64,000 nt of DNA from Cohnella sp. SGD-V74. Lineage in GTDB: Bacteria; Bacillota; Bacilli; Paenibacillales; Paenibacillaceae. How positions within the stretch are numbered: position 1 is the stretch's first letter; every line of letters begins with the position of its first letter. This document shows positions 41,639-51,439 of the stretch, piece by piece. Where the stretch lies: positions 228,457-292,456 of the forward strand of contig NZ_PVYW01000009.1 of assembly GCF_003001675.1 (NCBI RefSeq). Direction: 5' to 3'. Below the pieces are notes generated by a model, which worked only from the letters and a program-made list of their open reading frames with translations, was not told where the DNA came from and searched no databases. The translations under genes were made by a program, and so were the position numbers.

Positions 41639-44600
41639 GTGACCGTTCTTAAGGAAGCAGGCTTGAACTACGGAGCGCTGCCGCTTCTGTTCGTCCGGAA
41701 CGAAGGGCAATTCGAGCCTGAAGTTCGTTATTGCGCTCAAGGCAAAGGATTCAGATGCGTATTCGAGGCGCAGCGAATGACGCTGGCGCTGATCGCTGCG
41801 GATCGTTCCGATGCGCCGGATGCTTCCGGCGCTCAAGGGGTCGTGCTCGAATGGAAGTTCGCGGACGCGAATCCTTCGGCCGAGCCGCAGGGGGCGAAGG
41901 AGGGCGGCGCGCGATTCCATTATTTGAAGGGCGGAGATCCGAGTCATCATCTTCGCGATGTGCCCGCCTATCGGGAAGTGGCGTATCCGGACATCTGGCC
42001 GGGCATCGATGCCGTCGTCCGCGGAAGCGCGGGCAAGCTGAAGTTCGACTGGATCGTGAAGCCCGGCGCCGGAGCCGGGGACATCCGGCTTTGCTTCGCC
42101 GGGGCGGAGGAAGTGCGGATTGACGAGGACGGTTCGCTGGTGCTCGGAACGCCGCACGGAGACTTGATAGACGAGAAGCCGGTCGCTTATCAGGAAATCG
42201 AAGGCCGGACGACGGAGGTGGAATGCCGATACGTCGTCCATGCCCGTGAGGACGGAAGCTGGCTTATCGGTTACGAGACGACGACGCTGTACGACCGTTC
42301 GCATCCGCTCGTCATCGACCCCAGCATCCTCTATTCGACGTTCCTCGGAGGCAGCGGCATCGAAACCGGAAGAAGGATCGAGGCGGACGATGCCGGCAAC
42401 GCCTACGTGCTGGGTACGACGACCTCGGCGAATTTCCCCGTTACGCCGGGTGCTTTCCAGTCGAGGCTCTCCGGAGAGGAAGATCTGTTCGTTGCGAAGC
42501 TGAACCCCACCGGCACTGCGCTGATCTATTCGACGTACATCGGGGGGAGCGGCAGGGAGATCGCCAACGGGATCGCGCTCGATCCGTCGGGCCAGGTCTA
42601 TATTACGGGCACTACCTTTTCGAGCGACTATCCGACGACGCCGGGGGCGTTCCAGCCGGCGCCCAGCTCCGCCAGAGCCCACGCCTTCGTGACCAAGCTG
42701 AGCGCAGACGGAAGTACGCTCGTCTATTCCACCTTGCTGGGCGGAACCGGAGGAGACAGCGGGCTGGCGATCGCGCTCGGCTTTTCGGGCGAAGCTTACG
42801 TGGCCGGGCAGACGGATTCGTCCGATTTTCCAGTGACGCCCGGCGCGCTGATTATGACAAACGTAGGCGAGGTTCCGACGGGCTTCGTCACGAAGCTGAA
42901 CGCCGGCGGATCGGGGCTCGTGTATTCCACGTATCTCGGCGGGCAGGGCGGGACGTCGAACTGCAACGGCATCGCCGTCGACCCGTCCGGCAACGCCTAT
43001 ATCGCGGGGCAGACGGTCGCGCCGGATTTTCCGACGACTCCCGGCGCTTACCAGACCTCGCTCCAGGGCGACATCGACGCCTTTATCACCAAGCTGAATC
43101 CGAGCGGCACGGCGCTCGTCTACTCCACGATTCTCGGCTCGACGCTTAACGACGACGCGGAGGCTATCGCCATCGACGACGCCGGCAACGCCTATGTGAC
43201 GGGCACGACGACGTCGCCCGATTTCCCGGTGACTCCGGGCGCCTTCGCGACGCCGCTGGGCATTCGCCGGATCTTCGTCACAAAGCTGAATCCGACCGGT
43301 TCGACGCTGATCTATTCGGCGCTGATCGGCGGCAACGGCTCCAATACGCCTTTCGACATGACGATCAACTCGGCCCGCTCGATTCTCGTTACGGGCACGA
43401 CGACGTCGACGGACTATCCGGTGACGCCCGATGCGTTCCAGCACTCTCGGCTCGGAGGCAACGACGCTTTCGTGACCGTGCTGAATCCGACGGGATCTTT
43501 CCTCGAATATTCGACCTATTTGGGCGGCACCGGCGCAAGCGACGATGGCTACGGCATCGCGGTAGACCCGTCCGACAACATTTACGTGACCGGCGTGACG
43601 TTCTCGGCCGATTTTCCAGTGACGCCGGGCGTCGTCCAGCCTTTTCGCAACAGCATTGACGCGTTCGTTACGAAGTTCGGCGAGGCCGCCGAGCTGTTCC
43701 TGGAGAAGTTCGCCGACCGCTTCGAGGTCCGGCCGGGCGAGCATGTCCGATTTCATATCTTCCTTCGCAACGGTCCCGTTCCGTTATCCAACGTCTTCGT
43801 CCACGACACGCTGACGGGCCTTTTTCAAGTCATTCCCGAGCTGCCGCCGTTCCAGGGTTTCGGCTTCGACACCGATTTCTTCGTTCCCCCCGACCATCCG
43901 TCCGGCATCTTGGTCAATGTCGTGTTCGCCAAGGCGGATCAGCTTCCGGGCGAAATTATCGCCGAAGCTCATCTGCTCGTCGTCAACGATCCGGCGCTGT
44001 CGATCGCGAAGACGGCCAATCCGCGCGCGGGCGTGCCCGGCGCGACGATCGTCTATACGATCACGATCGTTAACGAAGGCAACGTCGACTTGTTTAACGT
44101 CCGGGTATTCGATCCGACGATCGGACTCGATCAGTCGTTCGCGAACATTCCGGTCGGCGGCACCGTTATTATCGACTGGCCGTTCGTCATTCCCCCGAAC
44201 GCGCAAGCCGGCCTGACGATCCCGAATGTCGTCGAGGTTCGGGCGGACAATTTGCCGCAGCCGGAATCGGTGGGAACGATCGTCGAAGTATTGCCGGCGC
44301 CGCGGCTCGAGATTGAGAAGAGCGCGGATCGGATCGTCGTCTTCCCCGGAGAGACGCTCAATTTCTCGATTACGCTGACGAATACGGGCAATACGGAGCT
44401 GACGAACATCGAGGTGACCGACGACATCGTCGGCTTCGACGAGGTCGTTCCCAGGCTAGGGATCGGGGAGCAGAGGGTGCTGACGATTCCGTTCCTCGTG
44501 CCTCTGGAAGTGCCGCCGAGAGTGTATACGAACTTGGCCGTGGCGACAAGCGACCAGGCGCCGCAAGTGTCCGACAGCGTCGACGTGACGGTGGCCGCCT

Positions 44601-46162
44601 CCCCGGATATCGGCATTCGCAAGCTGGTCAGCACGACGGTCGCCTCTCCCGGACAGAGCTACACGTATACGCTCGTCCTGAACAATATCGGGAACGTGCC
44701 GATTACGGGAATCCGGATCGTCGATCCGCTGCTGGGCGTCGACGAGGCGCTTCCGGATTTGGCGGTAGGCGAAAGATTCGAACGTTCGATTCCGTTCACG
44801 GTTCCGGCCGACGCTCTGATCGGATCGGACATTGTCAACGAGCTGATCGTTCAGACGGCGGAGGCGGGAACCCAGCGCGTGGAGGCGACGGTGACGGTGA
44901 TCGGCTTTGGTCTGTCGCTGCAGAAGACGGCGGACCGGCCGCTCGCGCTTCCGGGAGAGACGATCACCTATACGCTGACGGTAGGGAATTTGAGAGATTT
45001 CGAACAGACGAATATCGTTCTCGAGGACGCGCTGCTCGGCATCGGGGAGACGGTGCCGAGCCTGCCGATCGGAGGCACGATCGTGAGGGCGGGAACGTTC
45101 GTCGTACCGTTGGACGCGCCGGGCGGAAGCGTGATTACGAACGAATTCGCGGTAAGCTCCGATCAGACGCCGGTTCAACGGACGCAAGCCAAAGTCGTCG
45201 TCCGTCCGGCAGCGGATCAGACGACGACGTTGACGGTGCGCAAGCTTCCCGACCGGGACGTGACCGCGCCGGGGGAAACGATACGCTATACAGTGGAAAT
45301 CAAAAACGTCGGCGTCAATCCGGCCACGAACGTAACGGTTAACGATTCGCTGACCGGCACGGCGATTCTCATTCCGGTCATCCTGCCGGGAGAGACGGAA
45401 ATCGCGTTGTTCGCGTTCGACGTGCCGACAACGGCGGTGCAGGGGACGGTATTCTCCAACCGGGTGACGGTAGACTGGCTGGAGAGGCCCGCAGACGCTT
45501 TCCCGGCGACGAGCGAAGCCCGCGTGCTGTTGGCCCTTCCCGCGACGCTGGTCGAAATCCAAAACGAAGTGCAGCCGGAGACGGCGAAGCCCGGAGATAC
45601 GGTGACGAAGACGATCCGGGTTACGAACGCTTCCGACCGCATCCTGACGAACGTGCGCGTCATCGATCTGCTCGTTCGCTTCAACACAAGGATTGCCGCG
45701 CTGGCGCCGGGAGAATCTCGCGAGTTCGCGCTGCCGTTCACGATTCCGGCCGACGCGGTCGGGGGAACGGAGTTCCGCAACAACGTCGCGGTGTTCTCGG
45801 ATCAGACGCCGCTGCAGCAGGGAGCGGTGTTCATCGAGACGCAGACGCTGCCCGGCGCCGTGCTCGCGGAGACGGTCAACCGCCCGGAAGGACGTCCCGG
45901 CGAGACGGTGTTCTTCACGGTCCGTTTCGGCAATACGGGCAACGTCGTGCTGCTCAATCTGAGGCTGACGGCGCCGCTGATCGGGATCGACTTCCGTACC
46001 GATCGCTTCGAGATCGAAGCGAACGAGACGATTCGCATTCCGTTCGAGCTGCCGGATGTGGAGGAGGATCTGGTGCTGGTCAGCCCGGCGACGTTGACCG
46101 CGGATAACCTGGGAACGCTGCGCGCCTCCGCTTCCGTTCGCGTCCTTGTGGAAGAGGAGTGA
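41639..46162 (+). CDS. Giant SBBP beta-propeller protein with DUF11/CARDB-like repeats
   Basis: This is a 1507-residue protein. After an N-terminal beta domain (1-230, including LLFVRNEGQFEPEVRYCAQG and YPDIWPGIDAVVRGSAGKLKFDWIV) it has seven SBBP repeats (about 232-680). Each is built on YSTxLGG, an A-DxxGNAYVxGTT stretch and SxDFPVTPGAF. About eight DUF11-like immunoglobulin modules follow (686-1507), each opening like LEIEKSADRIVVFPGETLNF and containing a TNTGNTxLTN motif. Such proteins are normally on the cell surface, yet no signal peptide, membrane helix or LPXTG motif is present. GTG 41639 is preferred (AAGGGAG eight bases upstream) over ATG 41615; neither start gives a signal. It may be a spore-coat or leaderless exported surface protein. 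Confidence 0.85.
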   Translation: MTVLKEAGLNYGALPLLFVRNEGQFEPEVRYCAQGKGFRCVFEAQRMTLALIAADRSDAPDASGAQGVVLEWKFADANPSAEPQGAKEGGARFHYLKGGDPSHHLRDVPAYREVAYPDIWPGIDAVVRGSAGKLKFDWIVKPGAGAGDIRLCFAGAEEVRIDEDGSLVLGTPHGDLIDEKPVAYQEIEGRTTEVECRYVVHAREDGSWLIGYETTTLYDRSHPLVIDPSILYSTFLGGSGIETGRRIEADDAGNAYVLGTTTSANFPVTPGAFQSRLSGEEDLFVAKLNPTGTALIYSTYIGGSGREIANGIALDPSGQVYITGTTFSSDYPTTPGAFQPAPSSARAHAFVTKLSADGSTLVYSTLLGGTGGDSGLAIALGFSGEAYVAGQTDSSDFPVTPGALIMTNVGEVPTGFVTKLNAGGSGLVYSTYLGGQGGTSNCNGIAVDPSGNAYIAGQTVAPDFPTTPGAYQTSLQGDIDAFITKLNPSGTALVYSTILGSTLNDDAEAIAIDDAGNAYVTGTTTSPDFPVTPGAFATPLGIRRIFVTKLNPTGSTLIYSALIGGNGSNTPFDMTINSARSILVTGTTTSTDYPVTPDAFQHSRLGGNDAFVTVLNPTGSFLEYSTYLGGTGASDDGYGIAVDPSDNIYVTGVTFSADFPVTPGVVQPFRNSIDAFVTKFGEAAELFLEKFADRFEVRPGEHVRFHIFLRNGPVPLSNVFVHDTLTGLFQVIPELPPFQGFGFDTDFFVPPDHPSGILVNVVFAKADQLPGEIIAEAHLLVVNDPALSIAKTANPRAGVPGATIVYTITIVNEGNVDLFNVRVFDPTIGLDQSFANIPVGGTVIIDWPFVIPPNAQAGLTIPNVVEVRADNLPQPESVGTIVEVLPAPRLEIEKSADRIVVFPGETLNFSITLTNTGNTELTNIEVTDDIVGFDEVVPRLGIGEQRVLTIPFLVPLEVPPRVYTNLAVATSDQAPQVSDSVDVTVAASPDIGIRKLVSTTVASPGQSYTYTLVLNNIGNVPITGIRIVDPLLGVDEALPDLAVGERFERSIPFTVPADALIGSDIVNELIVQTAEAGTQRVEATVTVIGFGLSLQKTADRPLALPGETITYTLTVGNLRDFEQTNIVLEDALLGIGETVPSLPIGGTIVRAGTFVVPLDAPGGSVITNEFAVSSDQTPVQRTQAKVVVRPAADQTTTLTVRKLPDRDVTAPGETIRYTVEIKNVGVNPATNVTVNDSLTGTAILIPVILPGETEIALFAFDVPTTAVQGTVFSNRVTVDWLERPADAFPATSEARVLLALPATLVEIQNEVQPETAKPGDTVTKTIRVTNASDRILTNVRVIDLLVRFNTRIAALAPGESREFALPFTIPADAVGGTEFRNNVAVFSDQTPLQQGAVFIETQTLPGAVLAETVNRPEGRPGETVFFTVRFGNTGNVVLLNLRLTAPLIGIDFRTDRFEIEANETIRIPFELPDVEEDLVLVSPATLTADNLGTLRASASVRVLVEEE

Positions 46163-46192
46163 GGGCGGGCTTCGCGGCTCTCGCCGGAGAGC

Positions 46193-48298
46193 CTACACGT
46201 TCCTGTTCCAATGGCGGTGCTGCGCGATGGCGTCGATGACGGAGCTGTGGAACGCTTCGGCGTTCGCTGCTCCGTCTTGAAGCAATACGCCTGGCGGCAA
46301 CTCAGCGCTGCCGGCGGTTGCGCCTGCCGGGATCGCCTTGGCGGCCGCGAGCAGTTCCGCTCCCTCGCCGACGGCGACGATCGTTTTGTAGTGCAGATAC
46401 GCTTCCCGGACGAAATCGACGGCAGCGGCTTCGGCCAGAAGCTCCTGCACGCCGGAGCGTCCGCCGGCGACGTAGACGGCGTCGTACAGCACCGACGCCG
46501 CCGTAAGCAGCGACTGCTGCGGTTCCGTCATCGTCCCGTCGTCCGCCTGCACCGGAGCCAGCGTCGCGCTGACGATGTCCGCGGCCGCCTGCGCTCCGGT
46601 CAGCGCCGAGATCAGGCCGTTCACCTCGCTCGCGGCGAAGCCGGTCCCGACGAGCACCGCGACTTTGCGCGTCGCGGCCGACTTGACCGTGTTCAGCATA
46701 CTGAGCGCCGGGGACACGTGCTTGGGCTGCGCGGCGACGCCCTTGGTCGCCGTCGCTCCGATTCCGGCTGCGATTCGCTCGGCAAGATCTTCCGCGACGT
46801 GACTGAACACGTCGACGACGCGCTGGCGCAGCTCTTTGGACATCACCTTGCCAAGCTCGAAGCGGAACGCATCGACGATCAGCTTCTGCTCCGGCGGTGA
46901 CATGCTGTGCCAGAACATGGCAGCCTGGCTGTAATGGTCCTCGAAGCTGTCGCTCCTCGCCTTGATTTTCCTTCCGTCCACTTTCTCCTCGTAATGGCGG
47001 TATCCGCCTTCGTTCGAAGGAACCGGCTGCGGGCTGCCCCCGGCCAGGCTGTTCCGGTGATAGCTCGTCTGTCCCGGATTGATCGTCATTCGGTGCATCC
47101 CGTCCCGCTGGTTGTTATGTACGGGCGCGATCGGCCTGTTGATCGGAATTTCCGCGAAGTTCGGCCCGCCGAGCCTTAATAGCTGGGTATCGGTGTAGGA
47201 GAACAGCCGGCCTTGCAGCAGCGGATCGTTGGTGAAGTCGATGCCGGGAACGATATGGCCGACATGGAACGCGACCTGTTCGGTCTCGGCGAAGAAGTTG
47301 TCGGTATTGCGGTTAAGCGTCAGCTTGCCGACGATTCGGACCGGGACGAGCTCCTCCGGCCACAGCTTCGTGGAGTCGAGAATGTCGAAGTCGAAGCTGA
47401 ACTCGTCTTCCTCTTTCAGGATTTGCACGCCCAGCTCGTACTCCGGGTAGTTCCCCTGCTCGATCGCGTTCCACAAATCCCTCCGGTTGAAGTCGGGGTC
47501 CTTGCCCGCCACCTTCTGCGTCTCGTCCCAGACGAAAGAGTGCACGCCCAGCTTCGGTTTCCAATGGAACTTGACGAAGTGTCCCTTGCCCGCCTCGTTG
47601 ACGAAGCGGAACGTATGCACGCCGAACCCCTCCATCATGCGAAAACTGCGGGGCAGCGCCCGCGCCGACATGACCCACATGATCATATGGGCGGTCTCCG
47701 TATTCGAAACGACGAAATCCCAGAACGTATCGTGGGCGGAAGAGGCTTGCGGAATCTCGTTCGGAGGTTCCGGCTTGACCGCGTGGACGAAGTCGGGAAA
47801 CTTGACGGCGTCCTGGATGAAAAATACCGGCATATTGTTGCCGACAAGATCGTAGTTGCCTTCCTCGGTATAAAATTTGACGGCGAAGCCCCGCACGTCC
47901 CGCACCGTATCCGCGGAGCCGCGAGAGCCGGCGACGGTGGAGAAGCGGACGAAGACGGGCGTTCTGGCGGAGGTGTCGGTCAGAAACTTGGCTTTGGTGA
48001 ACTCGGCGAGAGATTCGTACAGCTCGAAGAAGCCGTGCGCGCCGAAGCCTCTCGCATGAACGACCCTTTCGGGTATCCGCTCGTGATCAAAGTGCGTCAT
48101 TTTCTCCCGAAAATGAAAATCCTCCATAATCGTCGGCCCTCTCGGACCGATTTTCAAAGAGTGCTCGTCATCCTCCACCTTCAACCCTTGATTCGTCGTC
48201 AGCGGCTGCCCTTCGTCGTGAACCCGGTAATGATCAAGTTGGCGCTGCTTCGCGTTTTCGTCCGCCGGACGGGCCGCTTCGTCTTTTTTCTCATGCAT
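46193..48298 (-). CDS. katE: Large-subunit haem catalase (KatE/HPII type)
   Basis: This 701-residue catalase decomposes hydrogen peroxide in the cytosol. Active-site residues are present: His81 in [11 protein letters not shown], Asn154 in [11 protein letters not shown], and the proximal haem ligand Tyr368 in [14 protein letters not shown]. After the catalase core (to about 500) it has the extra C-terminal class I glutamine amidotransferase/DJ-1-like domain ([30 protein letters not shown]) that defines large-subunit catalases. ATG 48298 follows AGGAG; an ATG at 48412 would add a basic, low-complexity leader without a ribosome site. It is divergent from the SR1P-ppdK operon. A PerR-box-like sequence lies in the shared intergenic region. 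Confidence 0.93.
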   Translation of the reverse strand: MHEKKDEAARPADENAKQRQLDHYRVHDEGQPLTTNQGLKVEDDEHSLKIGPRGPTIMEDFHFREKMTHFDHERIPERVVHARGFGAHGFFELYESLAEFTKAKFLTDTSARTPVFVRFSTVAGSRGSADTVRDVRGFAVKFYTEEGNYDLVGNNMPVFFIQDAVKFPDFVHAVKPEPPNEIPQASSAHDTFWDFVVSNTETAHMIMWVMSARALPRSFRMMEGFGVHTFRFVNEAGKGHFVKFHWKPKLGVHSFVWDETQKVAGKDPDFNRRDLWNAIEQGNYPEYELGVQILKEEDEFSFDFDILDSTKLWPEELVPVRIVGKLTLNRNTDNFFAETEQVAFHVGHIVPGIDFTNDPLLQGRLFSYTDTQLLRLGGPNFAEIPINRPIAPVHNNQRDGMHRMTINPGQTSYHRNSLAGGSPQPVPSNEGGYRHYEEKVDGRKIKARSDSFEDHYSQAAMFWHSMSPPEQKLIVDAFRFELGKVMSKELRQRVVDVFSHVAEDLAERIAAGIGATATKGVAAQPKHVSPALSMLNTVKSAATRKVAVLVGTGFAASEVNGLISALTGAQAAADIVSATLAPVQADDGTMTEPQQSLLTAASVLYDAVYVAGGRSGVQELLAEAAAVDFVREAYLHYKTIVAVGEGAELLAAAKAIPAGATAGSAELPPGVLLQDGAANAEAFHSSVIDAIAQHRHWNRNV

Positions 48299-48432
48299 GG
48301 GCGATCGCTCCTGTCTTGGAAATTTACGGTTAGGATTCCCCTTTGCGCGCCTATTATCCGAAGCCGGTTCGCTCTTGGATTTCAGGTTCCACTGTGTTTT
48401 AATATGAGTCATAAATAAAAAAATAGATCAAA

Positions 48433-48447
48433 TTATGAGTATTATAT
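48433..48447. promoter_or_regulatory. PerR-box-like sequence
   Basis: TTATGAGTATTATAT matches the PerR consensus TTATAATTATTATAA at 12 of 15 positions. It lies between the divergent catalase and SR1P-ppdK genes and next to the plus-strand -35 box. Peroxide control of the catalase is plausible. Confidence 0.4.
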
Positions 48448-48448
48448 A

Positions 48449-48477
48449 TTGATTATATCTCTTTAATGACGTATATT
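48449..48477 (+). promoter_or_regulatory. Promoter of the SR1P-ppdK-ccpN operon
   Basis: TTGATT at 48449-48454 and TATATT at 48472-48477 are separated by 17 bp. The predicted start near 48484 leaves about 25 bases before the ATG, including the GAGGTGG ribosome site. Confidence 0.55.
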
Positions 48478-48509
48478 AGGGAATATCTTAAACCAATGAG
48501 GTGGTCCGA

Positions 48510-48704
48510 ATGGCGCAATTGGCTCATCAAGATGGCGTAATAGCTGCCGGAACAACCCCCAACGATCTTGGGATCGTGCTGTGCAAATACTGCTTGGACA
48601 TGATCGGCACGCTGCCGACGAACGGATTCAAGAAGCTATACGGCGTATGCGACAACGAGAAATGCCAATGCGAGAATCGGAAGGAGAACGGTCATGGGCG
48701 TTAA
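48510..48704 (+). CDS. SR1P-family small GapA-binding-type protein
   Basis: This 64-residue protein has a C-terminal part (LGIVLCKYCLDMIGTLPTNG, then FKKLYGVCDNEKCQCE) that closely resembles SR1P. SR1P is the short peptide encoded by the dual-function SR1 RNA of Bacillus subtilis, which binds the glycolytic enzyme GapA. The Cys25-x2-Cys28 and Cys47...Cys52-x-Cys54 pairs suggest a small zinc-binding knuckle. The N-terminal 20 residues are an extra, polar extension compared with the ~39-residue Bacillus peptide. ATG 48510 is used, five bases after GAGGTGG; the GTG at 48501 lies inside that site. It overlaps ppdK by 11 bases, so both are co-translated. Binding to GapA is inferred from the family. 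Confidence 0.75.
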   Translation: MAQLAHQDGVIAAGTTPNDLGIVLCKYCLDMIGTLPTNGFKKLYGVCDNEKCQCENRKENGHGR

Positions 48705-51405
48705 GCAAGTATTCGATTTCCACGAAGGCGATGCCGGCATGAAAAGCATTCTGGGAGGCAAGGGCGCCCATCTCGCCGAGATGACGCGCGCGGGGCTGCA
48801 GGTGCCTCCAGGCTTTACGATCTCGACCGCGGCCTGCCTGACCTACTTCCAGGAGGGGCTGTCCGATGCGCTGTGGCAGGAAACGCTGTCCGCTCTTCGC
48901 AGGCTCGAGGAGCGCAAAGGCCAGCGGCTCGGGGACGCGCAAGACCCGCTGCTCGTCTCGGTCCGTTCCGGCTCCGTCACCTCGATGCCGGGGATGATGG
49001 ATACGCTGCTCAACCTGGGGCTGAACGACGAGACGGTGCAGGGCTTGGCCCGGCAGACCGGCAACGACAGATTCGCGTACGACTGCTACCGCAGGCTGCT
49101 GCAGATGTTCGGCGAGGTCGTTCTGGGCATCGAGGCGTTCCGCTTCGAGAAAATATTGAGCCGGATCAAGACGGCCCGAGGCGCGGAGACGGATCAGCAG
49201 TTGTCGGCGGACGACTTGCGGGAGCTGATCGGGGAGTACAAGAGCTGTATTGCGGCCAGGGCCGACAGGCCGTTTCCCGAGGATGCGCGCGAGCAGCTTC
49301 GGATGGCGATCGAGGCGGTGTTCCGCTCCTGGCACAATCCCCGCGCGAAGTTTTATCGTCAGTTGAATCGGATTCCCGACGACCAGGGGACGGCGGTGAA
49401 CGTTCAGAGCATGGTGTTCGGCAACCTGGGCGGCGATTGCGGCACGGGCGTCGTCTTTACGAGAAATCCTTCTACCGGAGAGAAGGAGCTGTACGGCGAA
49501 TACTTGATCGACGCGCAAGGGGAGGACGTGGTCGCAGGTTCGAGGACGCCTCAGCCGGTCGCTTCGCTTCACGTCGATATGCCGGAGACGTATGAGGAAC
49601 TGGCGCAGGTCGCGGAGCGGCTGGAGCGGCATTATAAGGATATGCAGGACATCGAATTTACGGTGGAAAAAGGCAAGCTCTACATTTTGCAGACGAGAAA
49701 CGGGAAACGGAACGCGCAAGCGGCGGTCAAAATCGCGGTCGACCTGGCAGAGGATGGCGTTATTACGAAGGAAGAGGCGCTGCAGCGCATCGAAACGTCG
49801 CATCTCGATCAACTGCTGCATCGCGGCATCGACGAGCGGGAAGTGACGGTGGTGCTGGCGACGGGGCTTCCGGCTTCGCCGGGGGCGGCTGCCGGGCGCG
49901 TGGTTTTCGATGCGGACGTCGCCGCCGCGTGGAGCAAGGACGGAATCAAGGTGCTGCTCGTCCGGCCGGAGACGACGCCGGAGGACATTCACGGCGTGTT
50001 GGTGTCCGAAGGCATCGTCACGAGCCGCGGCGGCATGACGAGCCACGCCGCGGTCGTCGCCAGAGGAATGGGCAAGCCGTGCGTATGCGGCTGCGAAGGC
50101 ATCTCGATCGACGAGGAGCAAGGGCGGATGACGATCGGTTCGCGGATCGTGCGCGAAGGGGACTGGCTGACGATCGACGGAGCCAGCGGACGCGTCCTGG
50201 GCGGACAAGTTCCGCTGCGCGAAGCCGAAATGACGGAAGAGCTGAACGAACTGCTGGGCTGGGCGGACGAGATTCGCACGCTGGAAGTGCGGGCGAACGC
50301 CGACAATCCGGAGGACGCGCGGACGGGAAGGCGGTTCGGCGCTCAGGGCATCGGTCTGTGCCGGACGGAGCATATGTTTTTCGCGCCGGACCGTCTTCCG
50401 GTCGTGCAGCGGATGATCCTGGCCGACGGAGAAGCCGAGCGGGGGAAGGCGCTGGCCGAGCTGCTTCCGATGCAGCAGATCGACTTCGAGGGCATGTTCG
50501 AGCAGATGAACGGCCTTCCGGTGACGATCCGGCTGCTGGACCCTCCGCTGCATGAATTTCTTCCTCAGGAGAAGGAACTGCTGAGACGGTTGGAGGAGCT
50601 TGGGGAAGAGTCGGCCGCGTTGGGGGAAGCGGAGAGAGCCGAGAAGAAGACGCTTGCGGCGACACTGCGCAAGGTAAGGTCGCTGGCCGAGGTGAACCCG
50701 ATGCTCGGCTTGCGGGGATGCCGGCTCGGCCTCGTCCATCCCGAAATCTACGACATGCAGACCGAGGCGATCTTCCGGGCGGCTTCCCGCTGCGCGGAGC
50801 GCGGAATTTCGGTACTGTTGGAGATCATGGTGCCGCTTGTCGGCCATGCGAATGAGCTTGCGCTGCTGCGGGGCCGCATTGACCTCGCCGCACGCCGTGT
50901 GGCGGAAGAGGAAGGAGGGCGGGAGATCGCGTACCGGGTCGGCACGATGATCGAGGTGCCTCGTGCGGCGCTGACCGCGGGCCAGATTGCCCGGCATGCC
51001 GACTTCTTCTCCTTCGGCACGAATGACCTGACCCAGATGACGTACGGCTACAGCCGCGACGACGCGGAAGGGAAATTCCTGACCCACTACCTCGATCATA
51101 AGCTTCTGCCGGTTAACCCGTTCCAGTCGCTGGATACGGACGGCGTCGGCAAGCTGATCGAATGGGGCGTCGCTGCGGGCCGGGCCGAGAAGCCGGAGCT
51201 GAAGACGGGCATCTGCGGGGAGCACGGCGGCGACAAGGACTCGATTTTCTTCTGCCACCGCGTCGGACTGAACTATGTGAGCTGTTCGCCGTTCCGCTTG
51301 CCGATGGCGCGAATCGCCGCGGCCCAGGCGGCGATCGTGTACGGATGCCCGCAGCCGAACGCTGCGAAATCTGCGGACCCCGTTCCTTCGGCGCGCGCGG
51401 TTTGA
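48694..51405 (+). CDS. ppdK: Pyruvate, phosphate dikinase
   Basis: This 903-residue enzyme interconverts pyruvate + ATP + Pi with phosphoenolpyruvate + AMP + PPi. It comprises an N-terminal ATP-grasp domain (KSILGGKGAHLAEMTRAGLQVPPGFT, SVTSMPGMMDTLLNLGLN), the swivelling phosphohistidine domain with catalytic His451 in RGGMTSHAAVVARGMGKPCVCG, and the C-terminal PEP/pyruvate TIM barrel (GLCRTEHMFF, GTNDLTQMTYG, Cys841 in GICGEHGGD). Length and residue positions agree with the family. It overlaps the SR1P gene and is followed after 34 bp by ccpN. In Bacillus ccpN neighbours the PPDK regulatory-protein gene yqfL. Here the enzyme itself is beside the gluconeogenic repressor, suggesting a role in PEP synthesis. 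Confidence 0.96.
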   Translation: MGVKQVFDFHEGDAGMKSILGGKGAHLAEMTRAGLQVPPGFTISTAACLTYFQEGLSDALWQETLSALRRLEERKGQRLGDAQDPLLVSVRSGSVTSMPGMMDTLLNLGLNDETVQGLARQTGNDRFAYDCYRRLLQMFGEVVLGIEAFRFEKILSRIKTARGAETDQQLSADDLRELIGEYKSCIAARADRPFPEDAREQLRMAIEAVFRSWHNPRAKFYRQLNRIPDDQGTAVNVQSMVFGNLGGDCGTGVVFTRNPSTGEKELYGEYLIDAQGEDVVAGSRTPQPVASLHVDMPETYEELAQVAERLERHYKDMQDIEFTVEKGKLYILQTRNGKRNAQAAVKIAVDLAEDGVITKEEALQRIETSHLDQLLHRGIDEREVTVVLATGLPASPGAAAGRVVFDADVAAAWSKDGIKVLLVRPETTPEDIHGVLVSEGIVTSRGGMTSHAAVVARGMGKPCVCGCEGISIDEEQGRMTIGSRIVREGDWLTIDGASGRVLGGQVPLREAEMTEELNELLGWADEIRTLEVRANADNPEDARTGRRFGAQGIGLCRTEHMFFAPDRLPVVQRMILADGEAERGKALAELLPMQQIDFEGMFEQMNGLPVTIRLLDPPLHEFLPQEKELLRRLEELGEESAALGEAERAEKKTLAATLRKVRSLAEVNPMLGLRGCRLGLVHPEIYDMQTEAIFRAASRCAERGISVLLEIMVPLVGHANELALLRGRIDLAARRVAEEEGGREIAYRVGTMIEVPRAALTAGQIARHADFFSFGTNDLTQMTYGYSRDDAEGKFLTHYLDHKLLPVNPFQSLDTDGVGKLIEWGVAAGRAEKPELKTGICGEHGGDKDSIFFCHRVGLNYVSCSPFRLPMARIAAAQAAIVYGCPQPNAAKSADPVPSARAV

Positions 51406-51439
51406 TAATATAGAGGGATGAAGGTTAGACGAGGGGGCT

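Noticed and set aside
46176..46193. Terminator GGCTCTC-GCCG-GAGAGCC between the SBBP and catalase genes
   Set aside because: The stem is short, overlaps the catalase stop and has no T run on either strand. It may contribute but is not supported.
48430..48480. CcpN operator (TRTGHYATAYW type) before the SR1P gene
   Set aside because: I scanned both strands near the promoter and found no acceptable match.
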